From Paguma larvata (taxonomy: Eukaryota; Chordata; Mammalia; Carnivora; Viverridae): 64,000 nucleotides of DNA. Both the position numbers and the translations under genes were made by a program. A model generated the notes under the pieces. That model did no database searches. It saw nothing but the letters and a program-made list of their open reading frames with translations, and was not told the origin of the DNA. Location of the stretch: assembly GCA_030068075.1 (NCBI GenBank), contig CM057832.1:75618002-75682001 (forward strand), read 5' to 3'. Position 1 is the first letter of the stretch; each line of letters starts with the position of its first letter. This document shows, in pieces, positions 1 through 10,562 of this stretch.

Positions 1-519
1 GCAGGTTTTGGGAATTGGAAAGCCTATTTCTGAGAATGTGATTGGTCTGCTTCAGCAGTTAGTGCTTCTCTAAGTCAGTAAGCATTTAGCTTCAGTGAAC
101 CTTCTGAGAACTTTCTTTCCCTCATGTGGCACTGCTCTCTCCAGCAAGGGCAAACTGTGTTTCTTGCAACATCTAACACAAGAGCATCAGAAAAAAAAAA
201 GACTGTATTACATTTATCTGCTTTATTACTTTTGAAGCCTCATAAAGCTTAATCTTTTACTTAGTAAGTATGTGAACAATTGTCAGTAGATCTGGAAAGA
301 AGATCAATGACCTAACATATCTAGAAGTTCGATATATGCAACAGATTCACATATATTGCAAATTAAAACTTCCAAACTGGCCACCATGCTTTTAGGTAAG
401 GAATGATGCAAAAATCGTCATTAGTCTGCAAATTGATCTAACGTGAAACATTCAAATTACCACTTCCCTTTATTCTTAACTTTTTCTAGGTCCTCTTACA
501 CTTTAATATCTCTTGGTCA
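1..519. other. No recognised feature
   Basis: AT-rich sequence with a short A-run near 190. I see no repeat family, exon or RNA gene here. Confidence 0.5.
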
Positions 520-670
520 ATACACTGACTCATTCAATTTTTCATTGTTCTTCAAAAATATTTACTCACCATTTACTGAGTCATAGGGAGTGCCCTAGAC
601 GTGAACCAAAGGGGATACAGCACCTGACTTAATGGAGCTTAAATTTATATGCTACCCTAAAGATAACAGA
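520..670 (-). mobile_element. L2 LINE 3'-end fragment
   Basis: Read on the plus strand, the order is a CATTCAA block, TATTTACTCACC, GGGGATACAGCA and then TGGAGCTTA. This is the reverse complement of the L2 3' tail (the part containing 'GAGGGCAGGG...CAATAAATATTTGTTGAATGAATG'). It is heavily diverged, as expected for an element that old. The boundaries are approximate. Confidence 0.65.
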
Positions 671-1106
671 AAGAGTTTCTCGGTGCTCTCCTAAGAGCTG
701 GAAATCATCCACACATTATTATACCACTCTTACCCAATTAATCCAAGTTAATGACTTCACCAGACAATAATGACTCTGCATTAGAAGGAGATGGCTCCTG
801 GACACAATGTTTTAATTATCAAGCCACAACTGTGCAGAAAATATTTTTAAAAATGAAGATAAATTGATTTCAGTTATAATACAGACTGCTTTATTAGTAA
901 TTGAGAAGGGCTATTAATTAGGATATATAGTTAATGCTGTAACTTTTTTTTCTTTAAATATGTTCTTGGTTCCAAGTTATCATATGAAAGCATTTTCTAT
1001 TTTTTCCAGTTGAAAGAGCTAATATTGGACAAATTACTTTGCTGAAAAGAAAAAATAAAACATAAGAGATCTTTGTCTATTAACATGTATTTCTAAAGCA
1101 ATTTTA
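671..1106. other. No recognised feature
   Basis: AT-rich unique-looking DNA. I see nothing specific. Confidence 0.5.
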
Positions 1107-1111
1107 TCACA

Positions 1112-1621
1112 TGTGATTGGCAGAATAATGGCCCTCAAAGATGCCCACATCTTAATCCATGGAACTTGCGAATGGCAAAATCTTTGTTGCCTTACATGGC
1201 AAGAGGGACTTTGCAGATGTGACTAAGGTTAAGGACCTTGAGCTGGAGGGTTATCTTGGATGATCTGGGTGGGGTCAATCTTTTCAAGGACGGGAGTCCT
1301 TAAAAGTAGAGAACCTGTACCAATGGTGAGAGAGAACTTGAGGATGGAAGAAGGGACAGTGAGATGCCACACTCTTTGCACTGCAAGTGGACAGAAGGGC
1401 CGCAAGCCTAGGAAAGCAGGTGACTCTGGAAACTGGAAAAGACAGGGACACAGTTTCTTTGCCAGAGCCTTCAGAACTGAATGCAGCCCTGCCAACACCT
1501 TGATTTCAGCCCAGTGGAAGCCATGTCAGAATTCTGGCCCAGAGAACTGCAAGATAGTCAGTTTGTACCAAGTTACCGAGTTCGTTAACATTTGGATATA
1601 AGCAGTAGAAAACTATATGCA
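1112..1621 (+). mobile_element. Solo MLT1-type MaLR LTR
   Basis: The element begins TGTGATTGGCAGAATAATGG and continues through MLT1 landmarks: CTTACATGGCAAGAGGGACT, TTTGCAGATGTGACTAAGG, GCAGCCCTGCCAACACCTTG, and an end matching AGCAGTAGAAAACTA. It runs from TG to CA. The 5-mer TCACA occurs immediately outside both ends (1107-1111 and 1622-1626), the expected target duplication for a MaLR/ERVL-type insertion. No internal sequence adjoins it, so it is a solo LTR left by recombination. The short open frames here are accidental. Confidence 0.88.
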
Positions 1622-1628
1622 TCACAGG

Positions 1629-1656
1629 TGGTTTGTTTGTTTGTTTGTTTGTTTTT
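1629..1656. repeat. (TTTG)n simple repeat
   Basis: About six tandem TTTG units lie directly after the target duplication of the MLT1 LTR. Confidence 0.9.
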
Positions 1657-2267
1657 CATTTACTCTGTTTTATTGCTCTAGATTAAATATTCACAATGGG
1701 AATGTTATTACTTCTTTTCATGAAGATAGCAAACGTTCATATCATTTTTTCCTAGTAAAATACATACAAACCTACCCATACACATCTGTATTTGTTATCT
1801 ATGTTTACATCTCTATTGATTTCATTGTTTTTATTAGTTAGAAGTTAAAGCTAAGTTTAGGTGTTTCTTGAATATGACAGTTTTCTTTATGTATTTCAAT
1901 AAATAGTAATATAGTTGTTAAAATCTCAGATTTTCAGTGTAGTAGTCAATAAGAACAACTTTAGCTAAATTGTTGCTTTTCAAATGGTATTAAATGAAGT
2001 TTTTATTGTAATATCTAATAAGAATCATTAAATTTATATAACAAAACAAGTCTTCCATGGAAGACTTAATAATTAGTACTCCTATGTGGACGGATAATCA
2101 TGAGTTAGAAAATCGCTAATTAGGATTAAGTCCTGTAATCTAGAAAAAATATAGTCTATATTTTGCTAAGTATATGGAATAAAATGTGAATTGTGCGTGT
2201 GTTGTCCCTCAAAACACTTACAGTAAACTTAGAGGATTATGGGGGTGGAGTTGGAGGAGAGAGGAAT
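1657..2267. other. No recognised repeat; holds a 20-bp palindrome
   Basis: AT-rich sequence. The one notable structure is a perfect palindrome at 2048-2067 (AAGTCTTCCATGGAAGACTT). Confidence 0.5.
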
Positions 2268-2508
2268 TGGTGCAGGATTCAATTTTTTTTTTAATGTTCA
2301 CTTATTTTTGAGAGAGAGAAGGACAGAGTGCAAGTGAGGGTGGAGCAGAGAGAGAGGGAGATGCAGAATCTGAAGTAGGATCCAGGATCCAAGCTGTCAG
2401 CACAGAGCCCAACGCAGGGCTCAAACCCATGAACCATGAGATCATTATCTGGGCTGAAGTCTGGTGCTTAACCTACTGAGCCACTCAGATGCTCTGGTGC
2501 AGGATTCA
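2268..2508 (-). mobile_element. Can-SINE with 14-bp target duplication
   Basis: Reverse-complement copy of the carnivore tRNA-Lys-derived SINE. On the plus strand it reads poly-T, TTAATGTTCACTTATTTTTG, a GAGA-rich pyrimidine tract in reverse, CAGCACAGAGCCCAACGC, ATGAACCATGAGATCATT and GAGCCACTCAGATGCTC. The direct repeat TGGTGCAGGATTCA flanks it at 2268-2281 and 2495-2508, so the element itself is 2282-2494. The tRNA-like A and B boxes sit at its right end, as expected for minus orientation. Confidence 0.95.
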
Positions 2509-2791
2509 GAGATAAAGAAGCACAGTCTACACGTTCCAGGGCAGAAGATGGATGCAACCCAGAAACCTTTGACCCATCTGCTATTGGAACAGAGACTTTT
2601 TGTTCTGAGATGTGTAGATTTATTCATCCACTTGGTCCCAATTTTGCTACTTTGCGATACAATTAACTAGGTCTTAAATCAATTTGATTTGTTGAAACAA
2701 CCCCACTCTACTTTGGGTATTATGTACCAGTCTACCAAGGAGTCTTAAGATGTAATAAGACATTTCCCATCCTCTGTGAGCTTTGATTATA

Positions 2792-3246
2792 TGATGGTTA
2801 ATTTTATGTAACAACTTGACTGGGCCACTGATGCCTAGATATTTGGTCACTTATTATTCTGGGAATGTCCTTTAGGGTATCTGGGTAGGATTAACATTTG
2901 AATCAGTAGTCAGAATAAAGCAAATTAGTGGGCTTCCTCCCATCAATTAAAGACCTGAATAGAACAACAAGGCTGACCTTCCCACAAATAAGAGGGGACT
3001 CCTCCTACCTTACTGTCTTATGAGGGGATCTTGGTTTTTTCCAGCCTTCAGACTCCAACTGAAACGGTTTTCTTGAGACTTGAGCCAGATAGCTTTCAGT
3101 CTAGAATTGGCACCTTCAGCTACTGGTTCTCCAGTTTGCCACTGCAGGTCTTGGGATTTCTCAGCCTCTGTAAATCAATCATGTGAGCTATTTCTTTATA
3201 ATAAGTTTTATTCTCTCTCTCTCTCTCAATATATTGTACTTCTGTT

Positions 3247-3293
<47 letters not shown>

Positions 3294-3424
3294 TTCATTG
3301 GTTCTTTTTCTCTCTTTCTCTTCCTATATATATTTGCACTTCTATTCAAACTGCTCTCCTCCCCTCCCCCCCCCGCCCCCACCCTTTTTTTGGTTCTTTT
3401 TCTCTGGAGAAACCTAACAAATGC
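2792..3424 (+). mobile_element. MLT2-type ERVL LTR (solo)
   Basis: The element opens TGATGGTTAATTTTATGTAA, then CTTGACTGGGCCACTGATGC, GCCTGAATAGAACA and CTTGGGATTTCTCAGCCTC, and ends in TTCTTTTTCTCTGGAGAAAC before CCTAACA. This order matches the MLT2 family of ERVL LTRs. The CT-rich part near the 3' end has expanded into a microsatellite and a ~97-base segment has been duplicated in tandem. No clean target duplication is visible and no internal ERV sequence is attached. Confidence 0.82.
3211..3289. repeat. (CT)n microsatellite inside the MLT2 LTR
   Basis: A short CT run lies at 3213-3226 and an uninterrupted CT run of about 39 bases at 3251-3289. Both are inside the LTR. This tract generates spurious low-complexity open frames on both strands. 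Confidence 0.95.
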
Positions 3425-3803
3425 AGATGGATGGGAAATTGTGATGGCCATTCCCTATTCTCATTTGCTAAAAATTACTTGGTCTCTTTTTCATGAAAGC
3501 CCTACTCCTTATGGGCCCAGTCAACATTTGGAACTAGAGAAAGACTTATGCTAGTGAGAATTAAGATACATTTCCAGTGGATAAATGACTTCTTCAGTAA
3601 CAAAATTATTTCACCATCCATTCATAGTGACAACAGTCAACAGTTTATTTGAATGTAGTTCTTTTAGAAAGAGGAGTAACTTGGTATGAAAATTTTGACT
3701 GTGACATTTTTTTTCCTGTCTTTCTGTCATGTCCAAAGGTAGAGTTAAAAAAAAAAAGTTTTAATATTGGGAAGATGTAGATCAGTGTTATAGTTGATAG
3801 ATT
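3425..3803. other. No recognised feature
   Basis: AT-rich sequence with an A-run near 3748. I see nothing else. Confidence 0.5.
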
Positions 3804-4016
3804 AATTTTTAATGTTTATGTATCTTGAGGGAGAGAGAAAGATAGAGTGCGAGCAGGGGAAGGACAGAGAGAGAGAGAGAGACACAGAATCCGAAGAAGT
3901 CTCCAGGCTCCGAGCTGTCAGCACAGAGCCCAACGCAAGGCTTGAATTCACGAACCATGAGATCGTGACCTGAGCTGAAGTTGGACAGTCAACCTACTGA
4001 GCCAGCCAGGCGCCCC
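3804..4016 (-). mobile_element. Can-SINE
   Basis: Starts TTTTTAATGTTTATGTATC and ends GAGCCAGCCAGGCGCCCC, so the tRNA-like head is at the right end. The body includes CCGAGCTGTCAGCACAGAGC and GAGATCGTGACCTGAG. I could not find a convincing target duplication. Confidence 0.93.
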
Positions 4017-4034
4017 TATAATTCCAAAGCAAAA

Positions 4035-4268
4035 TAACTATAATAATAAACTAACATTTTGAAGTGTCAACTATAGCTTAATTAATAACCCTGTATTCAC
4101 GCTTTGCAGTAGATAAAACAGATTAATCTGATTAGTTAATAATCATAGAAACACAGAGAATAAGGTCAGCAAGATTATAAGATTGGCCAAGTGCACATCA
4201 ACACTAAAAGGGTTTAGAAACAAGAATTTTCTGATTTCAATTTCAGTGCTCTTTTTACTTTATTACCA
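4035..4268 (+). mobile_element. MIR fragment (probable)
   Basis: Diverged MIR-like order: CTAACATTTTGAAGTGTCA, then a region resembling the 'fraction-of-cells' core (AATCATAGAAACACAGAGAATAAGG), GGCCAAGTGCACATCA, TGATTTCAATTTCAGTGCTC. The match is to the overall MIR layout, not to long identical runs. Confidence 0.5.
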
Positions 4269-6421
4269 ACATGTTCTGTGTGACTAAATAGTAGGAATAT
4301 CAAGAGCGGAAAAGGTGCTCATGGTTCAAGAAAGGAGAGTGCAGTTTCACCATAACCCATCGTCCGTAACAAATGGTCCTTTTCAGTTAGTGTCTCCACT
4401 TTACAAATATAACCTTTCCTCATAGGCCTAAGCCCATGGTTTGGCCCCTGAGATAGCTTTCGTTATACACCCACCTACCAAACATAAGAGCTAACTACAC
4501 CGCTTTGAAGAGAAACTCCTCTTAGAAGGTCAGGTCTGTAGTCCTCACACACCCATAAAGGAAGGAAAAACAAAAACAAAAACAAAACTTGTCTGATTAA
4601 TGTTACAGACACAGAGTGGAGCCACGGCATGTAAAGCCCGTCTCCAAAGCAGCCCAACAGCGGGGTTCTTGGACATTAATACTCCCATTGTGTCCAAGAA
4701 TGGAGCAGCTGACAGTGCGATGGAACAATGCTCCTTATGCACAGAAGCCTGCAGCAGCAAACCAACTATGCACAGCTGGTCCAGTTGAATTTTAGAGCCT
4801 GGAGCCTCATCCATGCCTCCCTAGAAAAATTCCCCATAAGAAGATGCAGTATGAATTTGGGGGGCGGTAAGCATACCATGCAGTGTTTTAGCTTCTAAAA
4901 AAAAAAAATGGAAACCACATCCATGAGCATTTGAATTGAGATAGATTCACTATAAAATAGAATTCTGGGCAAGTTAGATCCCTCCCCTCTCCACTTCTCC
5001 CCACTTTAAGTTGCTTAGTCTATGGAGAACACACAATTCTGTAGCAGAGACTTCACGGATCCATTCCACAACGAAAGGAACTTTTTTTTTTCTTTGCTTT
5101 TAAATCATATCCCAAGGTCAAGCCAACCTACTTTAGCTTTATTCCGTTAGCTTTTCTAACTGATTTTCCCTAAACTAGGGATCTCCGTTCTATACTTATG
5201 TTGTCATATATATTTTGAAATTGCAAACAACACTGTTAATATTTCAAATAGCTAGTTTAGTAATACAGGAATTTATGCTGACATTAAAAGCCATCCTGAA
5301 TTGCTGCTAGGGATATTTTAAGAATCTCTCTATTACTAATGTGACAAATGATGACTTTAATGGCATCATAAACCAGAAATATGAAAGCATTATTAAAAAA
5401 ACTGCTTCATAAAAGAGTTATCAAGTAACTATCAGTTAAGCTGTTTAGACGTGATGAAAGTTCAGTCTAAACACACTGGAGCACTTCAGATACACTAAAC
5501 TAGCAATATTATAAAATGTGGAGGTAATGAATATTATTGCTTCAAAAATTGTCTTTGCTAATCTTACTCTGAATAAATTGTGTTGGTTAGGGAAATCCTT
5601 ATACCTTATGAGACCAATTCATGTTTAAAAGCCATTTTATTATTATGAAGCATTTGTTCAATCCATTGCCCGGACGTATAGTTCACATGCAGAAACTACA
5701 TCACTTACTTTGGCTTAAATATTGAAATAGTGCACTCATATTCTCCTATATTTTAGAGATATGGGGCTCTGCACTAAAGGGTATCATTCCATTAATTATT
5801 CAGACTCTATGCGGTGGTTAAACATTTATGTCCTCTGCACATTTTATCTTCTATCCTTTTTTTCCCCTTATAATTAATGGGTCTATAAGACACTTAGGGT
5901 GATATGAGCTACTTGAAGTTCTGGTAGAATATATTTTATTACAATAGTCTCCATTTTTGCAGAAGTATAGCAACAAATCTGTGCCAATGCACAAGTGAAA
6001 CGGGTTTAGGAATCCCATGCTATTTATGTGTGGATTTACTTAAGGGGAGTGTTACCCTCGTTCTCTTGAAAGCCACTTGCTTGCATATACATATCAAGAA
6101 AACAGAATGGGACATTTGGGCATTCACAAGGGTGATCACATATTCTGGCTTTTCAAATTATTAAATTGTATTCTTACATAACAGACTTTTGCAAAAATAT
6201 CACTTTAAACAGGATTTTAAATAGGTTTATTCTATAATACTATCGCACCCACATTCTGGAGGAGAGAAAACTCACACAGAAGTAGAAGATTGTAAGGAAA
6301 GGAGTGTTTATAACATAAAATGGACATACAAAGATTCTCTCAGAGGCAGACGAGGCTTATAATGTCCCTAGTGGGGTGTCCAGTGGCAGGCATTGAGGTT
6401 GTAGTAATAATAGGGTCTTTT
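4269..6421. other. No recognised feature; one short hairpin
   Basis: More than 2 kb without a repeat I can name. Open frames on the minus strand near 4475-4814 have no recognisable domain. A 9-bp perfect inverted repeat (TGTTTAGAC / GTCTAAACA) lies at 5442-5473. Confidence 0.45.
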
Positions 6422-6763
6422 TAGCAGCAGTTGTCAAACATGATCATGCATCAGAATCACCTGGAAGGCTTATTAAAACATATTCCTGGGCCTACTCTCA
6501 GAGATTCTGATTTGGTAGGTCTCAGATAGAGCATTAGAGTTTGCATTTCCAACAAGTTCCCAGGGATGCTGAGGTCAGTAGTCTGGGGACCACACTTTGA
6601 GAATCACCTCTCTGTTGCGTCTGTCTGAATAGATTACCAGTTATTATGTTCAGTTTTATTTTCTGCTATTTCAGTAGAATGTAGAAAAATGTATAATTAA
6701 TAGTCACTAAGACTCAATTGCTAAAGTTGGATTTCAGAGGGCAGACGAGGCTTATAATGTCCC
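6345..6763. repeat. 24-bp direct repeat pair flanking a MER5A
   Basis: An identical 24-base string, GGCAGACGAGG followed by CTTATAATGTCCC, occurs at 6345-6368 and 6740-6763. The sequence just beyond is also loosely similar (TAGTGGGGTGTC versus GAGGTGTC). The two copies bracket about 370 bases that contain a MER5A element. Confidence 0.85.
6422..6612 (+). mobile_element. MER5A-like hAT-Charlie MITE
   Basis: Non-autonomous DNA transposon of the expected ~190-bp size. Landmarks in order: AGCAGTTGTCAAACATGATC, CATCAGAATCACCTGGAAGG, GATTCTGATTTGGTAGGTCT, TTGCATTTCCAACAAGTTCC, CAGGGATGCTGAGGTCAGTA and GGACCACACTTTGAGAATCA. These match MER5A from the left terminal repeat to near its right end. Confidence 0.88.
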
Positions 6764-9511
6764 GAGGTGTCTGTGCACCACTATGAGCCACATATGATGA
6801 ACCATCCATAGCATCCTTTGGTTTGTTCTTAGCCCACACATAAAACAGCACCCAGTATTTACTGTATCCCCAGATGAGCAACTCCAATCCAACACTGCAC
6901 TGCAGATTTTTATAAAATAACATTTGCTATACTTTTTGCCTGTTTTTGATTTCTTCTTCTGCCAGCCAAAGAAAATACTCCACTTTTAAAGGGTTGCTTT
7001 GCTTAGGTTAGGCCCACCCAGACAGGACAGTCTCTCTAATTTTGAGGTAAACTGATTTTAGACATTAGTTAGAGCTACAAAATAACTTTAGAGAAGTACC
7101 TAGATCGGTATGTGAATGAGTACCCAGGAGAGAATGTACTTAACCTCTAGGGCTGAGATCCTATGAGGAGGTGCATCTTAGAATTCTTCCTACCACAGGC
7201 ACATTCTGATTTATCAGTCTTTTCTTATACATATTGAGAAATGTCACTCAGGATTACTCAAATAGCCATTTTATTTTGGATCTCTGTCCACAGCCAAAAG
7301 CAGCTCTGGTGCAAATATGTGTAAGCTACTTAACACAAAGAACCACCTTAACTATGTTCCAATGAACACGAAATACATGGTCTTTTCTTTTAAAAATCTT
7401 TTAAAAATCTTTTTAAAATCTTTTAAAAATCTGGAGGAATTGTTTACTCACGTTGCATTACAAGCAAAGATGATGTTCAGAATATGACTAGCAGGGCATG
7501 GGGAATAGTTAATTAGAATAGTTGCTGTACTCATTATATAGGCTGTTCACAGTCTTTGAATCCTCATTTCATATAAAACGAAGAAACAAACAAACACAAC
7601 TAATCCTGGATCCTGAAAAATCATAGAATATGTACTATGGGAGGTCCCCCACTATAAAAAGAAAAAAAAATTGGTTCTACATCAGAAGCTTGGCAATTGC
7701 ATGTACATCTTATATGATTTAAGATGGAATGATTAAGTTATTTGGGTAAACTTGTATTACTTTTATGAGTTTTTGTTTTAAACAACTTTTCAATTAAAAT
7801 ACCCAGATGGGCCCTAATTTCTCCAGCAAGAGTGTTCTTTCCCGTGTTGTTGTTCTCATTCACTCTCTGTTTTTACCATCAGAATGAGATACTTTCTAAA
7901 GAAATCTGTATTTCAGTGGAAAGGCGATGTGATAAAAAAAATGGCTAGTGTATTTTAGTTCAGTTTCTCTAATAGGCTCTCAAGAGCTACAGAAACAAAA
8001 GAGAAGGGCTGGACCTCTGTCTCTCCTGAATTTAAAGCGGAGTTAATTGAGCTTTGGTAATGATTGTGCAGGAAGAGTGTTGACGCTGACTTCCCTCTGC
8101 TGTATCCTTTATCTCTCTCATTGTTGCCTAATTCATCTGAAGTTGTTTACTTCATGCACTGACAGAAGCCGAGACTGATGACAACAGCTTAAAATTCTCT
8201 CTTATCTATTTGAAATTTCTTGTTAGCATTCCTACCTGGTTTCCATCGGCGTATGAAAACAAAAAGGAATCAGATACAAACAGAGCATTAAACAATGCCT
8301 TCTGCCTTGCAGGATTGTTTAATACTCTCCCATATACCTGAGTTAATAATTCACACTCTGCAGAATCCCAGCACGTCTCCATTAGACTTGATGTCCTCTA
8401 TTAATGTGACGGCACACATCCCATGCAAAGCCAGGGTGTTGGGGATAGTAGAAAGGGCAGGGTGTTCTTTAGGGCCATTGCTAAAAATGTCCTTTTAGAT
8501 AAATTTGCCCATTTAAAAACAGGTCTCAATAAAGCTAAATTCTATCGCATGGTGTTTGTTTTAAATGGACCTATGTATAGAATTCCAGTGAAGCCAGAGA
8601 ATGGCAGAGCCCCCCACCCCCGCTTTTTCTTTCCCCATAAATAGTTCTCCTTTTCTAGTGGTGAATGGAAGCAAATCTGCCCTGTTTCTACTTCTCATCA
8701 CACCCTTTCAGTTGACCATTAACAAAGTTGCTGACACCACATATGATGAAAGGATATGCGGAATGGGATTAATCTGCCTGGGGCCTGTAGGTGAGGCAAG
8801 AAGCAATCTAATGTTTTATTTAAATGTTTTTATAAACGGAGCGTAAGAAGAACGAGGAGAGTGTAATGTATACAGAGTTCGAGGTGGTAAGGTAGGGAAA
8901 AAGAAGGCCATATTCAAGTAAAGGCCCAGAGGTTTTCAATCTCTCATTTCGTATTTCCGATTTCTGATATTATTTTGTAATAGATCACCATCAAAGCGGG
9001 TCTTGAGAACTGCAGAGCTGGGGAAATAAGTGAGTCTCAGTAACTGTATTCGAGCTGTGTTTTTGGATGTAAGAAGTATGTTGTTACACCATCCAGAGTT
9101 TCATGTGTGTAGAGTCATGTTGATTATTTGGGTTGTTCGTGTAGAGATACATCGTTACAAAAGGAAAAATAACACAGAATTTGTGATGATGATTTTCAGA
9201 ATTATTTTTGAAGGATTTTCACCAATTATCAGTCCTCATGGCACAGCCAGTTTTGGTGACTATTCTACAAAAATTTTGGTGTATATTATACAACCCTAAG
9301 AATTGTGGACATTTATCACAATAACCATACTTTGGAACCAGGATTCATAAGGAAATGTGAAATCTCATTAAGGAAGGTAAAAGATAGAAGAAAAGAGCAT
9401 CCTATACTAAAGCTATATTGTAGTTAACACAACGTGTGGCAACAAAACCAGATTGGACAAAATGAGTTTAATCTGTAGAAATAAGGAAATCCATTATAGG
9501 AATAGGGAATA
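6764..9511. other. No recognised repeat; possible conserved non-coding stretch
   Basis: Nearly 3 kb without a recognisable transposon. It contains a short tandem array of a CTTTTAAAAAT-like 11-mer at 7384-7432. Around 7950-8500 the composition is more balanced and free of simple repeats, which makes it a candidate for conserved non-coding DNA. I can show no exon: none of the short open frames at 8295-8846 has a recognisable domain. Confidence 0.4.
7384..7432. repeat. Minisatellite-like array of an 11-base unit
   Basis: Four to five imperfect copies of CTTTTAAAAAT follow head to tail, differing by one-base shifts in the T and A runs. Confidence 0.8.
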
Positions 9512-9746
9512 GTGTTTATTTATTTATTATGAAGTTTATTTATTCATTTTGAGAGAGAGAGAGAGAGAGTGAGTGAGCGAGCATGATAGGGGAAATGGCA
9601 GAGAGAAAGGGAGAGAGAGAATCCCAAGCAGACTTTGCGCTGTCATTGCAGAGCCCAACAGGGGGCTCGATTTCCTGAACCATGAGATCATGACCTCAGC
9701 CGAAATTAAGTCAGGAGCTTAACGGACTGAGCCACTCAGGTACCCC
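9512..9746 (-). mobile_element. Can-SINE
   Basis: The left end is an A/T tail in reverse (TTTATTTATTTATTATGAAG) and a long GA tract. The right end is GACTGAGCCACTCAGGTACCCC. The body reads AATCCCAAGCAGACTTTGCG, a variant different from the ATCTGAAGCAGGCTCCAGG type, so this is probably an older subfamily. No convincing target duplication. Confidence 0.92.
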
Positions 9747-10344
9747 AGAAATAGGATTTTTTAAAAGGGTCCTTATAATTATGTTTTTAAGCTCAAGTTT
9801 CCACGAATGGAAAAAAGGAGAGGATAGACATAGAGGATTTAGGAAACATAATTTTTCTTAACAATAAGCTATTAGCCTAATAATTTCAGTGAGAAGTCAG
9901 ATGTGGTGGGACTATTAAAATAGTCGCTGCTGTTCTTCCCAGGCTGTTTACGCCAACTTCGGATTTCACTGTGCATAACCCAGGGCCGAAAAGGCAATGC
10001 CAAGCCTCATTTATCGCCCATGCTGGTGAAGAGTACGCGGGTAAGAGGACAAAGCCAACGTGAGATCAGCATCAGATCTTTCTTGTTAGCTTTCTTGGAG
10101 AAAATGGTTAAAAGAATGCAAAGTTTGGTTTTGCTGTCAATATATATACCTTTGTGGGAAAATTAGTAGTGAAACTGTTATTATTTTTATTACTGTAAAT
10201 TATAGTGTCTTATTAAGAAAAAATTAATCATTTCCCTGACCATGAATACAGTCCATGCTTTTTCTTTAATCAACTAAATGTATTTTTTGTTTACCAATAT
10301 GTTTACCAGTGAAAGGACAATTAATTTTTATTTGGACACTTACT
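9747..10344. other. No recognised feature
   Basis: Mixed AT-rich sequence between two SINEs. I see nothing specific. Confidence 0.5.
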
Positions 10345-10562
10345 TTTTTTTTTCCTTTTTCTCTTCTTTGAGACAGAGAGAGAGAGAGAGAGAGAAGGAG
10401 AGAGGCAGAGGGAGAGAGAGAGGGGTACAGAGAGAAATTGAATCCCAAGCAGACTCTGCACCAGCATGGAGCACCACACTGTGGTCTATTCCACGACCCG
10501 CGAGATCGTGACCTGAGCCGAAATCAAGAGTCAGACACTCAACTGAGCCCCCCTGACACACC
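10345..10562 (-). mobile_element. Can-SINE
   Basis: T-rich left end, then (AG)n, AATCCCAAGCAGACTCTGCA, CGCGAGATCGTGACCTGAGC and a damaged head (AACTGAGCCCCCCTGACACACC). It shares the AATCCCAAGCAGACT body with the copy at 9512-9746. The CT/AG tract explains the low-complexity open frames on both strands. Confidence 0.9.

Noticed and set aside
1260..1601. 113-codon open frame on the plus strand
   Set aside because: Lies wholly within a solo MLT1 LTR. LTRs of this family do not encode this, and no homology is recognised.
3183..3554. Open frames rich in Leu-Ser or Arg-Glu across a CT/GA tract (both strands)
   Set aside because: Translation of the (CT)n microsatellite inside an MLT2 LTR. Low complexity, with no start context or homology.
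10278..10561. Open frames rich in Arg-Glu-Arg or Ser-Leu
   Set aside because: Translation of the GA tract of a Can-SINE.
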